The position numbers and the translations under genes are program-made. From NCBI RefSeq assembly GCF_030996345.1, contig NZ_CP118747.1, positions 1,982,001 through 2,046,000 on the forward strand: a DNA stretch of 64,000 nucleotides, in the 5' to 3' direction. The DNA comes from Acidithiobacillus sp. AMEEHan (lineage in GTDB: Bacteria > Pseudomonadota > Gammaproteobacteria > Acidithiobacillales > Acidithiobacillaceae). A model generated the notes under the pieces. It did no database searches and had not been told where the DNA came from. It worked only from the letters and a program-made list of their open reading frames with translations. Shown here piece after piece: positions 21,339 to 28,814 of the stretch; the stretch's first letter is position 1, and each line of letters opens with the position of its first letter.

Positions 21339-21367
21339 ATATTAGCATTTGCTCGATCTTCTTGCAA
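21339..21367 (-). promoter_or_regulatory. Promoter of copy B
   Basis: On the minus strand TTGCAA (21367-21362), exactly 17 bases, then TAATAT (21344-21339). The predicted start is at about 21332-21334, precisely where the 5' hairpin of copy B begins. This is one of the best sigma-70 matches in the window. Confidence 0.7.
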
Positions 21368-21387
21368 GAAACATCCCGACCGGTCGG

Positions 21388-21478
21388 AAAAAAAAGAGGG
21401 CGGTACCGGAAAGGACCGCCCAAAACCACCAAAGGAGGAAGAAACATGCGCTCGCAACCATCACAGCTGCTTGCAACG
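21388..21478 (-). ncRNA. Candidate small RNA, copy A
   Basis: Sibling of copy B, about 90 nt. It has a weaker 5' hairpin (UUGCAA with UUGCGA, one G-U pair). The linker is nearly identical (21450-21422), starting GCGAGCGCAUGUUUCUU and carrying the CCUCCUUUG core. The terminator is strong: GGGCGGU with ACCGCCC, then UCU8 (21421-21388). The linkers differ by two compensating single-base indels, while hairpin and terminator sequences differ but keep their shape. Its promoter is weak (TCTAAA at 21485-21480 without a clear -35), so it may be processed from photolyase read-through. Confidence 0.5.
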
Positions 21479-21528
21479 ATTTAGAACGAGGGTTGCTGGA
21501 AAAGTTCCTGAGCCCCTTACGGAAATTG

Positions 21529-22959
21529 TTACGCGTTGTTTACGGGCTCCGTCTTGATCGCCGCAAAGGCGGCCAAGGCCCGTTCGCGGGCTAGGTGGTG
21601 GTCCACAAGAGGTAGCGGATAGTCTTGCCCGAGCTTGATGCCCTTCGTCTGCACTTGCTCCGGATCGCTCCACGGCGCGGACAACAGGTGGTCTGGCAGT
21701 GCGGCGAGTTCAGGCACCCAACGCCGCTGGTAGCGCCCGTCGCCGTCGAATTTTTGCGCCTGCAACACCGGATTGAAGACGCGAAAATACGGGGCGGCAT
21801 CGGTGCCGCAACCCGCGACCCATTGCCAGGAGGCATTGTTGTTGGCCGGGCAAGCGTCGACTAGGGTATCCCAAAACCAGGCCGCACCCTGTTGCCATGG
21901 CAAGAGAAGATCCTTCACCAGAAAACTGCCCACGATCATGCGCACGCGATTGTGAATATAGCCGGTTTGCCAAAGCTCGCGCATGCCAGCGTCGACAATG
22001 GGGTATCCGGTCTGCCCATGCTGCCACGCGGCGCGCAGAGCCGCGTCATTCGACCAGGGAAACTGCGCAAATTCCGCGCGCAGCGGTGTATGGGGTAATT
22101 CGGGAAAATGATACAGGAGATGCCAGGAAAACTCGCGCCAGCCAAGTTCTGCCAAAAATTTATCGATCGGCCGGCGCAAATCGGGTTGTGCCGCAGCGAC
22201 TTCCTGCAGGCGTTGCCAGATGCGCCGCGGGCTGATCTCGCCGTGCGCCAGGTGGGGCGACAGACGGGATACCTTTTCCGCGGCGGGATAATCGCGGCCC
22301 TCGGCATACTTAGCCAAGTTGTCCGTGATAAATCCCTCCAGACGCGCGATGGCACCTTCCTCGCCGGGTTGCCAGTGCTCAAGAAAACGGCTGGCCCAAT
22401 CCGGAGCCTTTGGTTCCCAGCCCCAGCTATCGGGATCTGCGGAAGAGGGAAGGCGTGCGGCTGCCTGGGCCTGCTGCGGCTGCGCGAAGGGCGCGTCGAC
22501 GGCGATGTCGCGTAGAAAACGTTTCCAGAATGGACTGAAGACCTTGTAGGGGGCGCCATCGCGCAGGAGCCTCCAGGGCTCACACAGGGTGTCACCGGCA
22601 AAAGATTCCGCCTGTACACCGCGTTCCCGCAGGACCTCCTTGAGGCGAGCGTCGTTGTCCCGTTGCCCTTTGGCGTAGCGTCGATTCCAGAGCACCGCCT
22701 CTGCACCGCTTTCGGCGACGAGTTCTGGAACCAACTCCAGACTGTTTCCTCGCCGATATATCAAGGGTAAAGCCAGATTCGCGAGCCGGGCCTCGAGCTT
22801 GTGCAGGCTTTGCCGCTGCCACCATTGGTAGGCCGCGCCCCGTTCGTCGATCGGGTCGCTCACAAACACGGGTAGTACCGGGCCGCGTGCCACCGCATGC
22901 GCAAAGGCGGGGTGATCATCGAGGCGCAGATCATTGCGAAACAAGACAATACTGGTCAC
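21529..22959 (-). CDS. phrB: Deoxyribodipyrimidine photolyase (class I CPD photolyase)
   Basis: Light-driven repair of cyclobutane pyrimidine dimers. The 476 residues include an N-terminal antenna domain (VLFRNDLRLDDHPAF) and a C-terminal FAD domain with TGYPIVDAGMRELWQTGYIHNRVRM and WQWVAGCGTDAAPYFRVFNP. The Trp residues of the electron-transfer chain appear present. The GTG at 22959 was chosen because GGGGGAG lies just upstream and the protein then starts at the canonical position. The two small-RNA-like units lie directly downstream. Confidence 0.94.
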   Translation of the reverse strand: MTSIVLFRNDLRLDDHPAFAHAVARGPVLPVFVSDPIDERGAAYQWWQRQSLHKLEARLANLALPLIYRRGNSLELVPELVAESGAEAVLWNRRYAKGQRDNDARLKEVLRERGVQAESFAGDTLCEPWRLLRDGAPYKVFSPFWKRFLRDIAVDAPFAQPQQAQAAARLPSSADPDSWGWEPKAPDWASRFLEHWQPGEEGAIARLEGFITDNLAKYAEGRDYPAAEKVSRLSPHLAHGEISPRRIWQRLQEVAAAQPDLRRPIDKFLAELGWREFSWHLLYHFPELPHTPLRAEFAQFPWSNDAALRAAWQHGQTGYPIVDAGMRELWQTGYIHNRVRMIVGSFLVKDLLLPWQQGAAWFWDTLVDACPANNNASWQWVAGCGTDAAPYFRVFNPVLQAQKFDGDGRYQRRWVPELAALPDHLLSAPWSDPEQVQTKGIKLGQDYPLPLVDHHLARERALAAFAAIKTEPVNNA

Positions 22960-23079
22960 GGAGCTCCCCCCAAGGCGATGACAGGCCACTACCCTACAAA
23001 GTTGTCTTGGTGCAAACAAGGCCTTGTCAATCCTGCGTCGGGCCGGGACAATGCCGCAAACTCGGTGGGGAGCGAAACC

Positions 23080-23715
23080 ATGAAAACTCTGCGCAGGGTC
23101 GCGTTTTCCGTGATCTTGTTGGCGATGGCCTCCGGCACGTGTGCGGTACTGGCTCCGGCGGACTTGCAAGCGATGCTGCATTCCGCTGGCGAACAACTGC
23201 AGGAAGCCAGCGCAACCCTTCCGCCATCAGCGACAACGATTTCTGCCCAAGGTACGATCGAAGTGTCTTTTTCTCCGCCTCTCGGGACGACGGAGGTAGT
23301 CATCCGCGCCATGAATGAGGCGCAGCGGCGACTCTGGATCCAAGCCTACAGCTTTACCAGTGCGCCCATCGCCAAGGCGGCGTTGGCGGCGCAGAAGCGC
23401 GGGGTGGAGGTCCGGGTGCTATTGGATAAGAGTCAACGCACCCAGAAGTATTCCGAGGCCGATTTCTTCGCCAACCAGGGGGTCGATATCCGCATTGATG
23501 ACCAGCATGCCATCGCCCATAACAAGGTCATGGTCATCGATGATGCTACGGTGATCACCGGCAGTTTCAACTTTACCAAGGCGGCGGAACAGGCCAATGC
23601 CGAGAATCTCCTGGTGCTGCGCGGGAATCCAGCCCTCAATGCCCTGTATGCGCAAAACTTCCTGCACCACTGGTCGCATTCGACGCCGTACTCGCCGCGA
23701 CATGGACTGGATTGA
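23080..23715 (+). CDS. Secreted phospholipase D-family nuclease
   Basis: A 211-residue protein with a signal peptide (MKTLRRVAFSVILLAMASGTCAVLA). A single PLD-type HKD motif, HNKVMVIDD (His about 146) followed by GSFNFTKAAEQANAEN, is typical of the Nuc/EndA subfamily that dimerises to build one active site. The likely role is a periplasmic or exported nuclease for non-specific DNA or RNA degradation. A phospholipase role is less likely given the small size. Its stop lies two bases from the convergent moeA stop. Confidence 0.85.
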   Translation: MKTLRRVAFSVILLAMASGTCAVLAPADLQAMLHSAGEQLQEASATLPPSATTISAQGTIEVSFSPPLGTTEVVIRAMNEAQRRLWIQAYSFTSAPIAKAALAAQKRGVEVRVLLDKSQRTQKYSEADFFANQGVDIRIDDQHAIAHNKVMVIDDATVITGSFNFTKAAEQANAENLLVLRGNPALNALYAQNFLHHWSHSTPYSPRHGLD

Positions 23716-23716
23716 A

Positions 23717-24955
23717 TCAGACCATTCCTTCCAGCAGTTGCACATCGACCAGCGTACCGGCAGGTAGATCACCGCTCTCTGCCGGTATGATCAGAAAACA
23801 CTCTGCCTGCGCCATACCGGTGAGAATGTGCGAGGACTGTGCCTTGACCGGCGCCACCTGCAGTCCATCCGGGCCCGCTAGCAGTCGGCCCCGCTGAAAA
23901 TCGGTACGCCCCGGCTTCTTTTTGATGGGAGTGGCGCAAGGCAATCGCAGTCGCGGCGCCGTCCAGGGCGCACGACAGCCCATGCGTTTGCGCAAAGCCG
24001 GTGCGACGAACTGGTAGAAGGTGACAATGGTCGACACGGGGTTGCCGGGCAGGCCGAAAAAATCCGCCTGCCCGATGCGGCCAAAGGCCAGGGGCCGGCC
24101 AGGCTTCATGTTCATCTTCCAGAATTGCACGCTGCCCAGATTCTGCAGGAGTTCGGCAATGTAATCGGCATCGCCGACCGATACCCCACCACTGGTGATC
24201 AGAATATCGACATTGTTGCCGGCATGGCGCAAGGTATTGCCGATGCGCTCCGGATCGTCCGGCAAGCGACCGAGATCGATGGCCTCTGCACCCAGGCGGC
24301 GGAGCAGGGCGAGCAAGCTGTGGCGGTTGCTATCGTAGATTTCTCCTGCCTGCAGTGTACCGCCGACTGCCCGTAACTCGTCGCCGGTCGAAAAAAAAGC
24401 AACCCGTAGCCGCCGCAGAACCTCGACCTCGGCAACGCCGAGACTCGCCAACACGCCGATCTGACTGGGACGAAGCTGAGTACCGGCGGGCAGGGCGACT
24501 TCCCCTGGTGCCAGATCTTCCCCAACTCCCCGAATATTGGCACCCGGACGAAGCGGACTGGTGAAGTGGATGGTGTCGCCGTCCCGCTGCGTCTGTTCTT
24601 GCGCAACCACGGTGTCGCAGTCTTCCGGCAAGATGGCGCCCGTCATGATGCGGATGGCTTCTCCTGCCATGACCTTCCCGGCAAAGGGGTGACCGGCAAA
24701 GGAAGTGCCGACGACCCGCCGTGGCGTGTCTCCATCCGTGGAACGCAGTGCATAGCCGTCCATGGCGGAATTGGGCCAGGCCGGAATGGGGCTGCGGGCG
24801 ATCTGATCCTGCGCAAGCACCCGGTCGAGGGCCGCGTCCAAGGACAGCCACTCGCTATCCCGCAGGGGGACGGAGGCGTCCAAAATGATTGCCAACGCTT
24901 CTTCGACACTTTTTGCTTTGGGATCGTGCTCGTTGTCCTCACAACAGACAGCCAT
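23717..24955 (-). CDS. moeA: Molybdopterin molybdenumtransferase MoeA
   Basis: Inserts molybdate into adenylated molybdopterin, the last step of molybdenum cofactor synthesis. The 412 residues have the MoeA N-terminal region (SVEEALAIILDA, AMDGYAL), the IMTGAILPEDCDTVV segment and the C-terminal FFGLPGNPVSTIVTFYQF signature. The ATG at 24955 has GGAG nine bases upstream; an in-frame ATG at 24970 overlapping mobB is possible. It is the last gene of mobA-mobB-moeA. Confidence 0.93.
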   Translation of the reverse strand: MAVCCEDNEHDPKAKSVEEALAIILDASVPLRDSEWLSLDAALDRVLAQDQIARSPIPAWPNSAMDGYALRSTDGDTPRRVVGTSFAGHPFAGKVMAGEAIRIMTGAILPEDCDTVVAQEQTQRDGDTIHFTSPLRPGANIRGVGEDLAPGEVALPAGTQLRPSQIGVLASLGVAEVEVLRRLRVAFFSTGDELRAVGGTLQAGEIYDSNRHSLLALLRRLGAEAIDLGRLPDDPERIGNTLRHAGNNVDILITSGGVSVGDADYIAELLQNLGSVQFWKMNMKPGRPLAFGRIGQADFFGLPGNPVSTIVTFYQFVAPALRKRMGCRAPWTAPRLRLPCATPIKKKPGRTDFQRGRLLAGPDGLQVAPVKAQSSHILTGMAQAECFLIIPAESGDLPAGTLVDVQLLEGMV

Positions 24956-24959
24956 ATGC

Positions 24960-25445
24960 CTATTCTCCATACCAATGCAACAAAAACCGGGCGATCGCCG
25001 GCGGGTCATTCAAATCCAGGCAGGGTACGCCAATCTTCAAGGGAGTATCACTGGCCACGGCCAGTACTTCCTCGCCCGCACGCCAGCGCAAATCGCGGCC
25101 CAGTGCGGCGCGGTGCACCAGCAGGCGGGGAATCGGCCAGTCCCGATTGCCCTCGCTCAACACCAGATCCGGCACCGGCTGCAGGGTCGCCAGCATGGCT
25201 TGCCAGTCCTCGGGAGCTGCCGGACGGCTGAGATACCAGCGTTCTGGCCCTACCAGGAGGGTGGGCTCTGCCCCCGCCTGCTGCAGGCGCCAACTATCCT
25301 TCCCCGGCTCATCCCAACGGACATCGTGATGTGTTGCCTTGATTGCCGCCACGCGCAAGCCGGCCTCGCGAAGCAGAGGGACGATAGCGCAGAGCAGGGT
25401 GGTCTTCCCTGAACCGCTATATCCTATAATTGCCAACGTCTTCAA
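24960..25445 (-). CDS. mobB: Molybdopterin-guanine dinucleotide biosynthesis adaptor MobB
   Basis: P-loop GTPase that assists MobA in making the guanine-dinucleotide form of molybdenum cofactor. It is 161 residues with Walker A GYSGSGKTT at the N-terminus and the ATHHD segment typical of MobB. The start is TTG, overlapping the mobA stop by four bases (TTGA), so translation depends on coupling. Confidence 0.92.
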   Translation of the reverse strand: MKTLAIIGYSGSGKTTLLCAIVPLLREAGLRVAAIKATHHDVRWDEPGKDSWRLQQAGAEPTLLVGPERWYLSRPAAPEDWQAMLATLQPVPDLVLSEGNRDWPIPRLLVHRAALGRDLRWRAGEEVLAVASDTPLKIGVPCLDLNDPPAIARFLLHWYGE

Positions 25446-26029
25446 GCAATCGTTCCCTGGAGATCTTCGGGACGATTACAATTCAGGGTTGCCGCAGGGG
25501 CGAGGGGCAAGCGATGCTGGGGGATCTTGGCAAAGAATGCGCCAGCGCGACGCTCGCCGCTATCGAGGTAGTATTGTAACAAACGAGTGAGGCGGCGGTG
25601 CATCAGCCCGATGACGGGAATGGGGGCGTGTTCGTCCTCGGCCAGCACCAGGGGCACACCCTTGCGCCGCACCCAAAGCTGCCAGAGCAGGTCATCCGGC
25701 AATGCGGGCGCGTCGACGGGCACGAAGGCAAGCCAATCCTGCTGCGCAACCGCCAATCCCGCCAGCAGACCATGCAAGGGTCCGGGAAAACCGCTTTCCG
25801 CATCCGCCAGTACCGGATAGCCCAGCGCGCTATAGCGTTCCTGATTGCGATTGGCGCTGATCAGGATCTCCCGCGCATGCCGCTCCAACGGACGCAGGGA
25901 GTGGTGCAGCAAGGGGCGACCCTGGTACTCGACCCAGCCTTTGTCCTGTTGCTGCATGCGGCGTCCCGCGCCGCCGGCCAACAGTAGTCCGGTGAGGGGA
26001 AGCGTCCTGTGGTCGTTCGCTATTGCCAT
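25442..26029 (-). CDS. mobA: Molybdenum cofactor guanylyltransferase MobA
   Basis: Transfers GMP from GTP to Mo-molybdopterin for enzymes of the DMSO reductase family such as nitrate reductase and formate dehydrogenase. Nucleotidyltransferase signature LLLAGGAGRRM near the N-terminus and the FVPVDAPALP metal-binding segment. The ATG at 26029 has GGAG upstream; an ATG at 26047 is an alternative. First gene of a three-gene cofactor operon. Confidence 0.92.
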   Translation of the reverse strand: MAIANDHRTLPLTGLLLAGGAGRRMQQQDKGWVEYQGRPLLHHSLRPLERHAREILISANRNQERYSALGYPVLADAESGFPGPLHGLLAGLAVAQQDWLAFVPVDAPALPDDLLWQLWVRRKGVPLVLAEDEHAPIPVIGLMHRRLTRLLQYYLDSGERRAGAFFAKIPQHRLPLAPAATLNCNRPEDLQGTIA

Positions 26030-26129
26030 ACCGCGATTCTCCGCCATTGTGCTATGCTTGCGCAATTTTCCGTGGAGCGATTGGCACGCAGTGGCAATTT
26101 GGGATTGGCTTACAGGGAAGGGGCAGAGC

Positions 26130-26645
26130 ATGTCGCCGCGCGGGGCGGTGGTGGATGCCGGCGTGCCGCCGCAGGAGCGGGTGGACGAATTGCCTCTGCC
26201 GGAGCCCCTTTTCTATCTCCATCTCCGAGGCTTTGGGCAGTTGCCGGACCATCCGGAATTGCACCAGGCCATGCTGCGCTTTGCGACTCAGGCAGAATTC
26301 CTACGCCTGTTGCCACGGCAGAGCGCACGCAATTTTCTCGCGGCGCATCCGCAGCCGGCCATCGAGGAGAACACCCTGACGGTGTTTTTTCAGGTATTGT
26401 TTAGTGAAATCACCCGTCGTATGTATCTCGATGCGGCGCGTCAGCGTCCGGACGCCGTCGGTCTGCGCTTTACCCTGGCCAAAGCAGAGAGCGCTTCGCC
26501 TGCGGCGCAGACAATCGTGACCACGGATGCCCATGGCCTGGGCGCTGGCGTGTATCCTTTTACCCATGTTCCGGAAAACCCGGATCCAGGCACGGAAAAT
26601 CCCTTCATCATTCGTATTCTCTACCGTAAGGATCTAGAAAAATGA
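26130..26645 (+). CDS. Protein of unknown function upstream of leuB
   Basis: A 171-residue protein that I do not recognise. It has no signal peptide or membrane segment and is mixed in composition, with motifs such as [15 protein letters not shown] and [11 protein letters not shown] near the end. The ATG at 26130 is preceded by AAGGGG. Its stop overlaps the leuB start by four bases (ATGA), so it is translated with leuB and heads the long plus-strand gene run. Coding potential is supported by the overlap and the conserved-looking codon usage, not by similarity. Confidence 0.7.
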   Translation: MSPRGAVVDAGVPPQERVDELPLPEPLFYLHLRGFGQLPDHPELHQAMLRFATQAEFLRLLPRQSARNFLAAHPQPAIEENTLTVFFQVLFSEITRRMYLDAARQRPDAVGLRFTLAKAESASPAAQTIVTTDAHGLGAGVYPFTHVPENPDPGTENPFIIRILYRKDLEK

Positions 26646-27724
26646 AGAAAATTGCCTTTTTCCCAGGCGATGGCATCGGCCCTGAGATCAGTGCCGCAGC
26701 GCGCGCCGTCTTGGAGACCGTTGCCGAGCTGGCCGCCATACCGATGCAAATTGAAGAAGGGCTGGTCGGGGGCGCGGCCTTGGATCTTCATGACGATCCG
26801 CTTCCCGAGGTCTCCTTGCAACTTGCCAAAACCGCGGATGCGGTGCTGCTCGGGGCCGTGGGTGGCCCGCAATGGGATGCCCGTCCACCGGCACAACGCC
26901 CGGAACAGGGCTTGCTGCGTCTGCGCAAGGGACTCGATCTCTACGCCAATCTGCGTCCCGCGCAAATCTTCCCGCAGCTCCTCGCGGCTTCGCCTCTGCG
27001 CCCGGAGTTGGTGCAGGACGTGGATATCCTCGTGGTGCGTGAGTTGACGGGTGACATCTACTTCGGTCAGCCGCGGGGTATCGAAATGGTCAATGGACAA
27101 CGGCGTGGCTTCAACACCATGGTCTATGACGAAGGCGAAATCCGCCGCATCGCCCACATAGCTTTTCGCGCAGCAGAAGGGCGTCGGCGCAAGGTTTGTT
27201 CCGTCGACAAGGCCAATGTCCTCGAGACCACACGCTTGTGGCGAGAGGTGGTCACGGAAGTTGCCAACGACTACCCGGACGTGGCCCTCGAGCACATGTA
27301 CGTCGATAATGCCGCGATGCAGCTCATTCGCTATCCCGCGCAGTTTGACGTGCTGCTGACCGGCAACATGTTTGGTGACATCCTTTCGGATGAGGCGAGT
27401 CAGCTCACCGGCTCCATCGGTATGCTGGCGTCGGCGTCTTTGGGGGAGGGGCGCGGCATGTACGAACCCATCCATGGCTCGGCGCCCGACATCGCCGGGC
27501 AGGATAAGGCCAATCCTCTGGCAACGATCCTCTCGGTGGCGATGATGCTGCGTCATTCCTTGCAGCAGGAGGGGTGGGCACAGCGGATCGAGGTTGCGGT
27601 CAACAAAGTTCTCGATCAGGGCTACCGCACTGCGGATATCGCCAGCCCCGGCGAACCGGTGATCGGCACGCGTGCTATGGGCGAGGCAGTGGTGGCGGCA
27701 TTGCGGGCAGGAGCTGCCGCATGA
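26642..27724 (+). CDS. leuB: 3-isopropylmalate dehydrogenase
   Basis: Oxidative decarboxylation of 3-isopropylmalate in leucine synthesis. The 360 residues include [11 protein letters not shown] at the N-terminus, the substrate arginine region, LELYLNL-like [14 protein letters not shown] and [16 protein letters not shown]. Normal length. It overlaps the unknown gene before it and asd after it by ATGA, so all three are coupled. Confidence 0.97.
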   Translation: MKKIAFFPGDGIGPEISAAARAVLETVAELAAIPMQIEEGLVGGAALDLHDDPLPEVSLQLAKTADAVLLGAVGGPQWDARPPAQRPEQGLLRLRKGLDLYANLRPAQIFPQLLAASPLRPELVQDVDILVVRELTGDIYFGQPRGIEMVNGQRRGFNTMVYDEGEIRRIAHIAFRAAEGRRRKVCSVDKANVLETTRLWREVVTEVANDYPDVALEHMYVDNAAMQLIRYPAQFDVLLTGNMFGDILSDEASQLTGSIGMLASASLGEGRGMYEPIHGSAPDIAGQDKANPLATILSVAMMLRHSLQQEGWAQRIEVAVNKVLDQGYRTADIASPGEPVIGTRAMGEAVVAALRAGAAA

Positions 27725-28743
27725 AGAAAAATGCCTATAGGGTAGCCATTCTCGGTGCCACTGGTGCGGTAGGAGAAGTCATGCGCGAGATTCTCGCCGA
27801 GCGCAATTTTCCGATCAGTGAGCTGTTTCTTTTGGCCAGCGAGCGCTCCGCCGGGGATACCCTGGATTTTGCCGGCAAGGCCGTGCGCGTGCGCGATGCA
27901 GCGACCTTCGATTGGGCGGGAGTAGATATCGGTCTGTTTTCGGCGGGTGCTGCGGCAAGTGAAATCTATGCCCCCAAGGCGGCTGCCGCCGGTGCTGTGG
28001 TCATCGACAATACCTCCCGCTATCGCTACGAGGAAGATATCCCGCTGGTGGTGCCCGAGGTCAATCCGCAGCGCATTGCCGATTACCGGGAACGCAACAT
28101 CATTGCCAATCCCAATTGTTCGACCATCCAGATGCTGCTGGCGCTTAAGCCCATCGCGGATAGCGTCGGCCTGGAGCGGGTGGTGGTCTCCACCTACCAG
28201 GCAGTGAGTGGCGCCGGTAGCCGCGCCATACAGGAGTTGGGACGGCAAACCTTGGGTATTTTCAAGCAGGAAGAGGTTGCGCCGGCGGTATTCCCCAAGC
28301 GGATCGCCTTCAACTGTCTGCCACAGATCGATGTCTTTCAAGAGAATGGCTACACCAAAGAAGAAATGAAAATGCTTTGGGAGAGTCGCAAGATTCTCGA
28401 AATTCCCGATTTGCCTTTGAGTGCTACCTGTGTGCGCGTGCCGGTTTTCTATGGGCATTCCGAAGCGGTCAACGTGGTCACTCGAAAAAAGCTGAGTGCT
28501 GAAGAACTGCGTGCGTTGTTGCGCAACGCCCCTGGCGTGCAGATATGGGATGAGCGGGAGGCGGGTGGGTGGCCCACGGCATTGGATGCGGCTGGCAAGG
28601 ATGCCACCTGGGTGGGGCGGATTCGTGAGGATTGCAGCCATGAGCGTGGGCTCAATTTTTGGGTGGTGGCCGACAACATCCGTAAAGGAGCGGCGTTGAA
28701 CAGCGTGCAGATTGCAGAGATCTTGATTCGCGACTATTTATAA
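27721..28743 (+). CDS. asd: Aspartate-semialdehyde dehydrogenase
   Basis: Makes aspartate semialdehyde for lysine, methionine, threonine and diaminopimelate. The 340 residues have an N-terminal GATGAVG dinucleotide-binding loop and the active-site Cys in NPNCSTIQM. The start ATG overlaps the leuB stop; the longer open frame upstream is inside leuB. leuB-asd-fimV-truA order is as in Pseudomonas. Confidence 0.97.
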   Translation: MKKNAYRVAILGATGAVGEVMREILAERNFPISELFLLASERSAGDTLDFAGKAVRVRDAATFDWAGVDIGLFSAGAAASEIYAPKAAAAGAVVIDNTSRYRYEEDIPLVVPEVNPQRIADYRERNIIANPNCSTIQMLLALKPIADSVGLERVVVSTYQAVSGAGSRAIQELGRQTLGIFKQEEVAPAVFPKRIAFNCLPQIDVFQENGYTKEEMKMLWESRKILEIPDLPLSATCVRVPVFYGHSEAVNVVTRKKLSAEELRALLRNAPGVQIWDEREAGGWPTALDAAGKDATWVGRIREDCSHERGLNFWVVADNIRKGAALNSVQIAEILIRDYL

Positions 28744-28814
28744 TCGCGGGCAAACTGTCTGGCGGTGTAGATGATTCTGGCGCGACCTTGGTAATCGCCA
28801 CGAAGGGGAGAAGG

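Noticed and set aside
21306-21447. Minus-strand leader peptides starting MFLPPLVVLGG and MFLSSFVVLGL in the two units
   Set aside because: Both ATG codons lack a ribosome site, and the two linkers differ by frame-shifting single-base indels, so RNA conservation is more likely. Kept only as a remote alternative for attenuation.
21305-21484. Plus-strand 59-codon frame with a perfect AGGAGG site, with a nested 12-codon frame from 21446
   Set aside because: The ribosome-site look is the complement of the CCUCC linker on the minus strand. The T-runs of both hairpins and the good promoter are on the minus strand, and the predicted peptide is only a basic low-complexity string.
25845-26129. Upstream extension of the unknown gene before leuB
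   Set aside because: It overlaps mobA on the other strand; the ATG at 26130 has a proper ribosome site.
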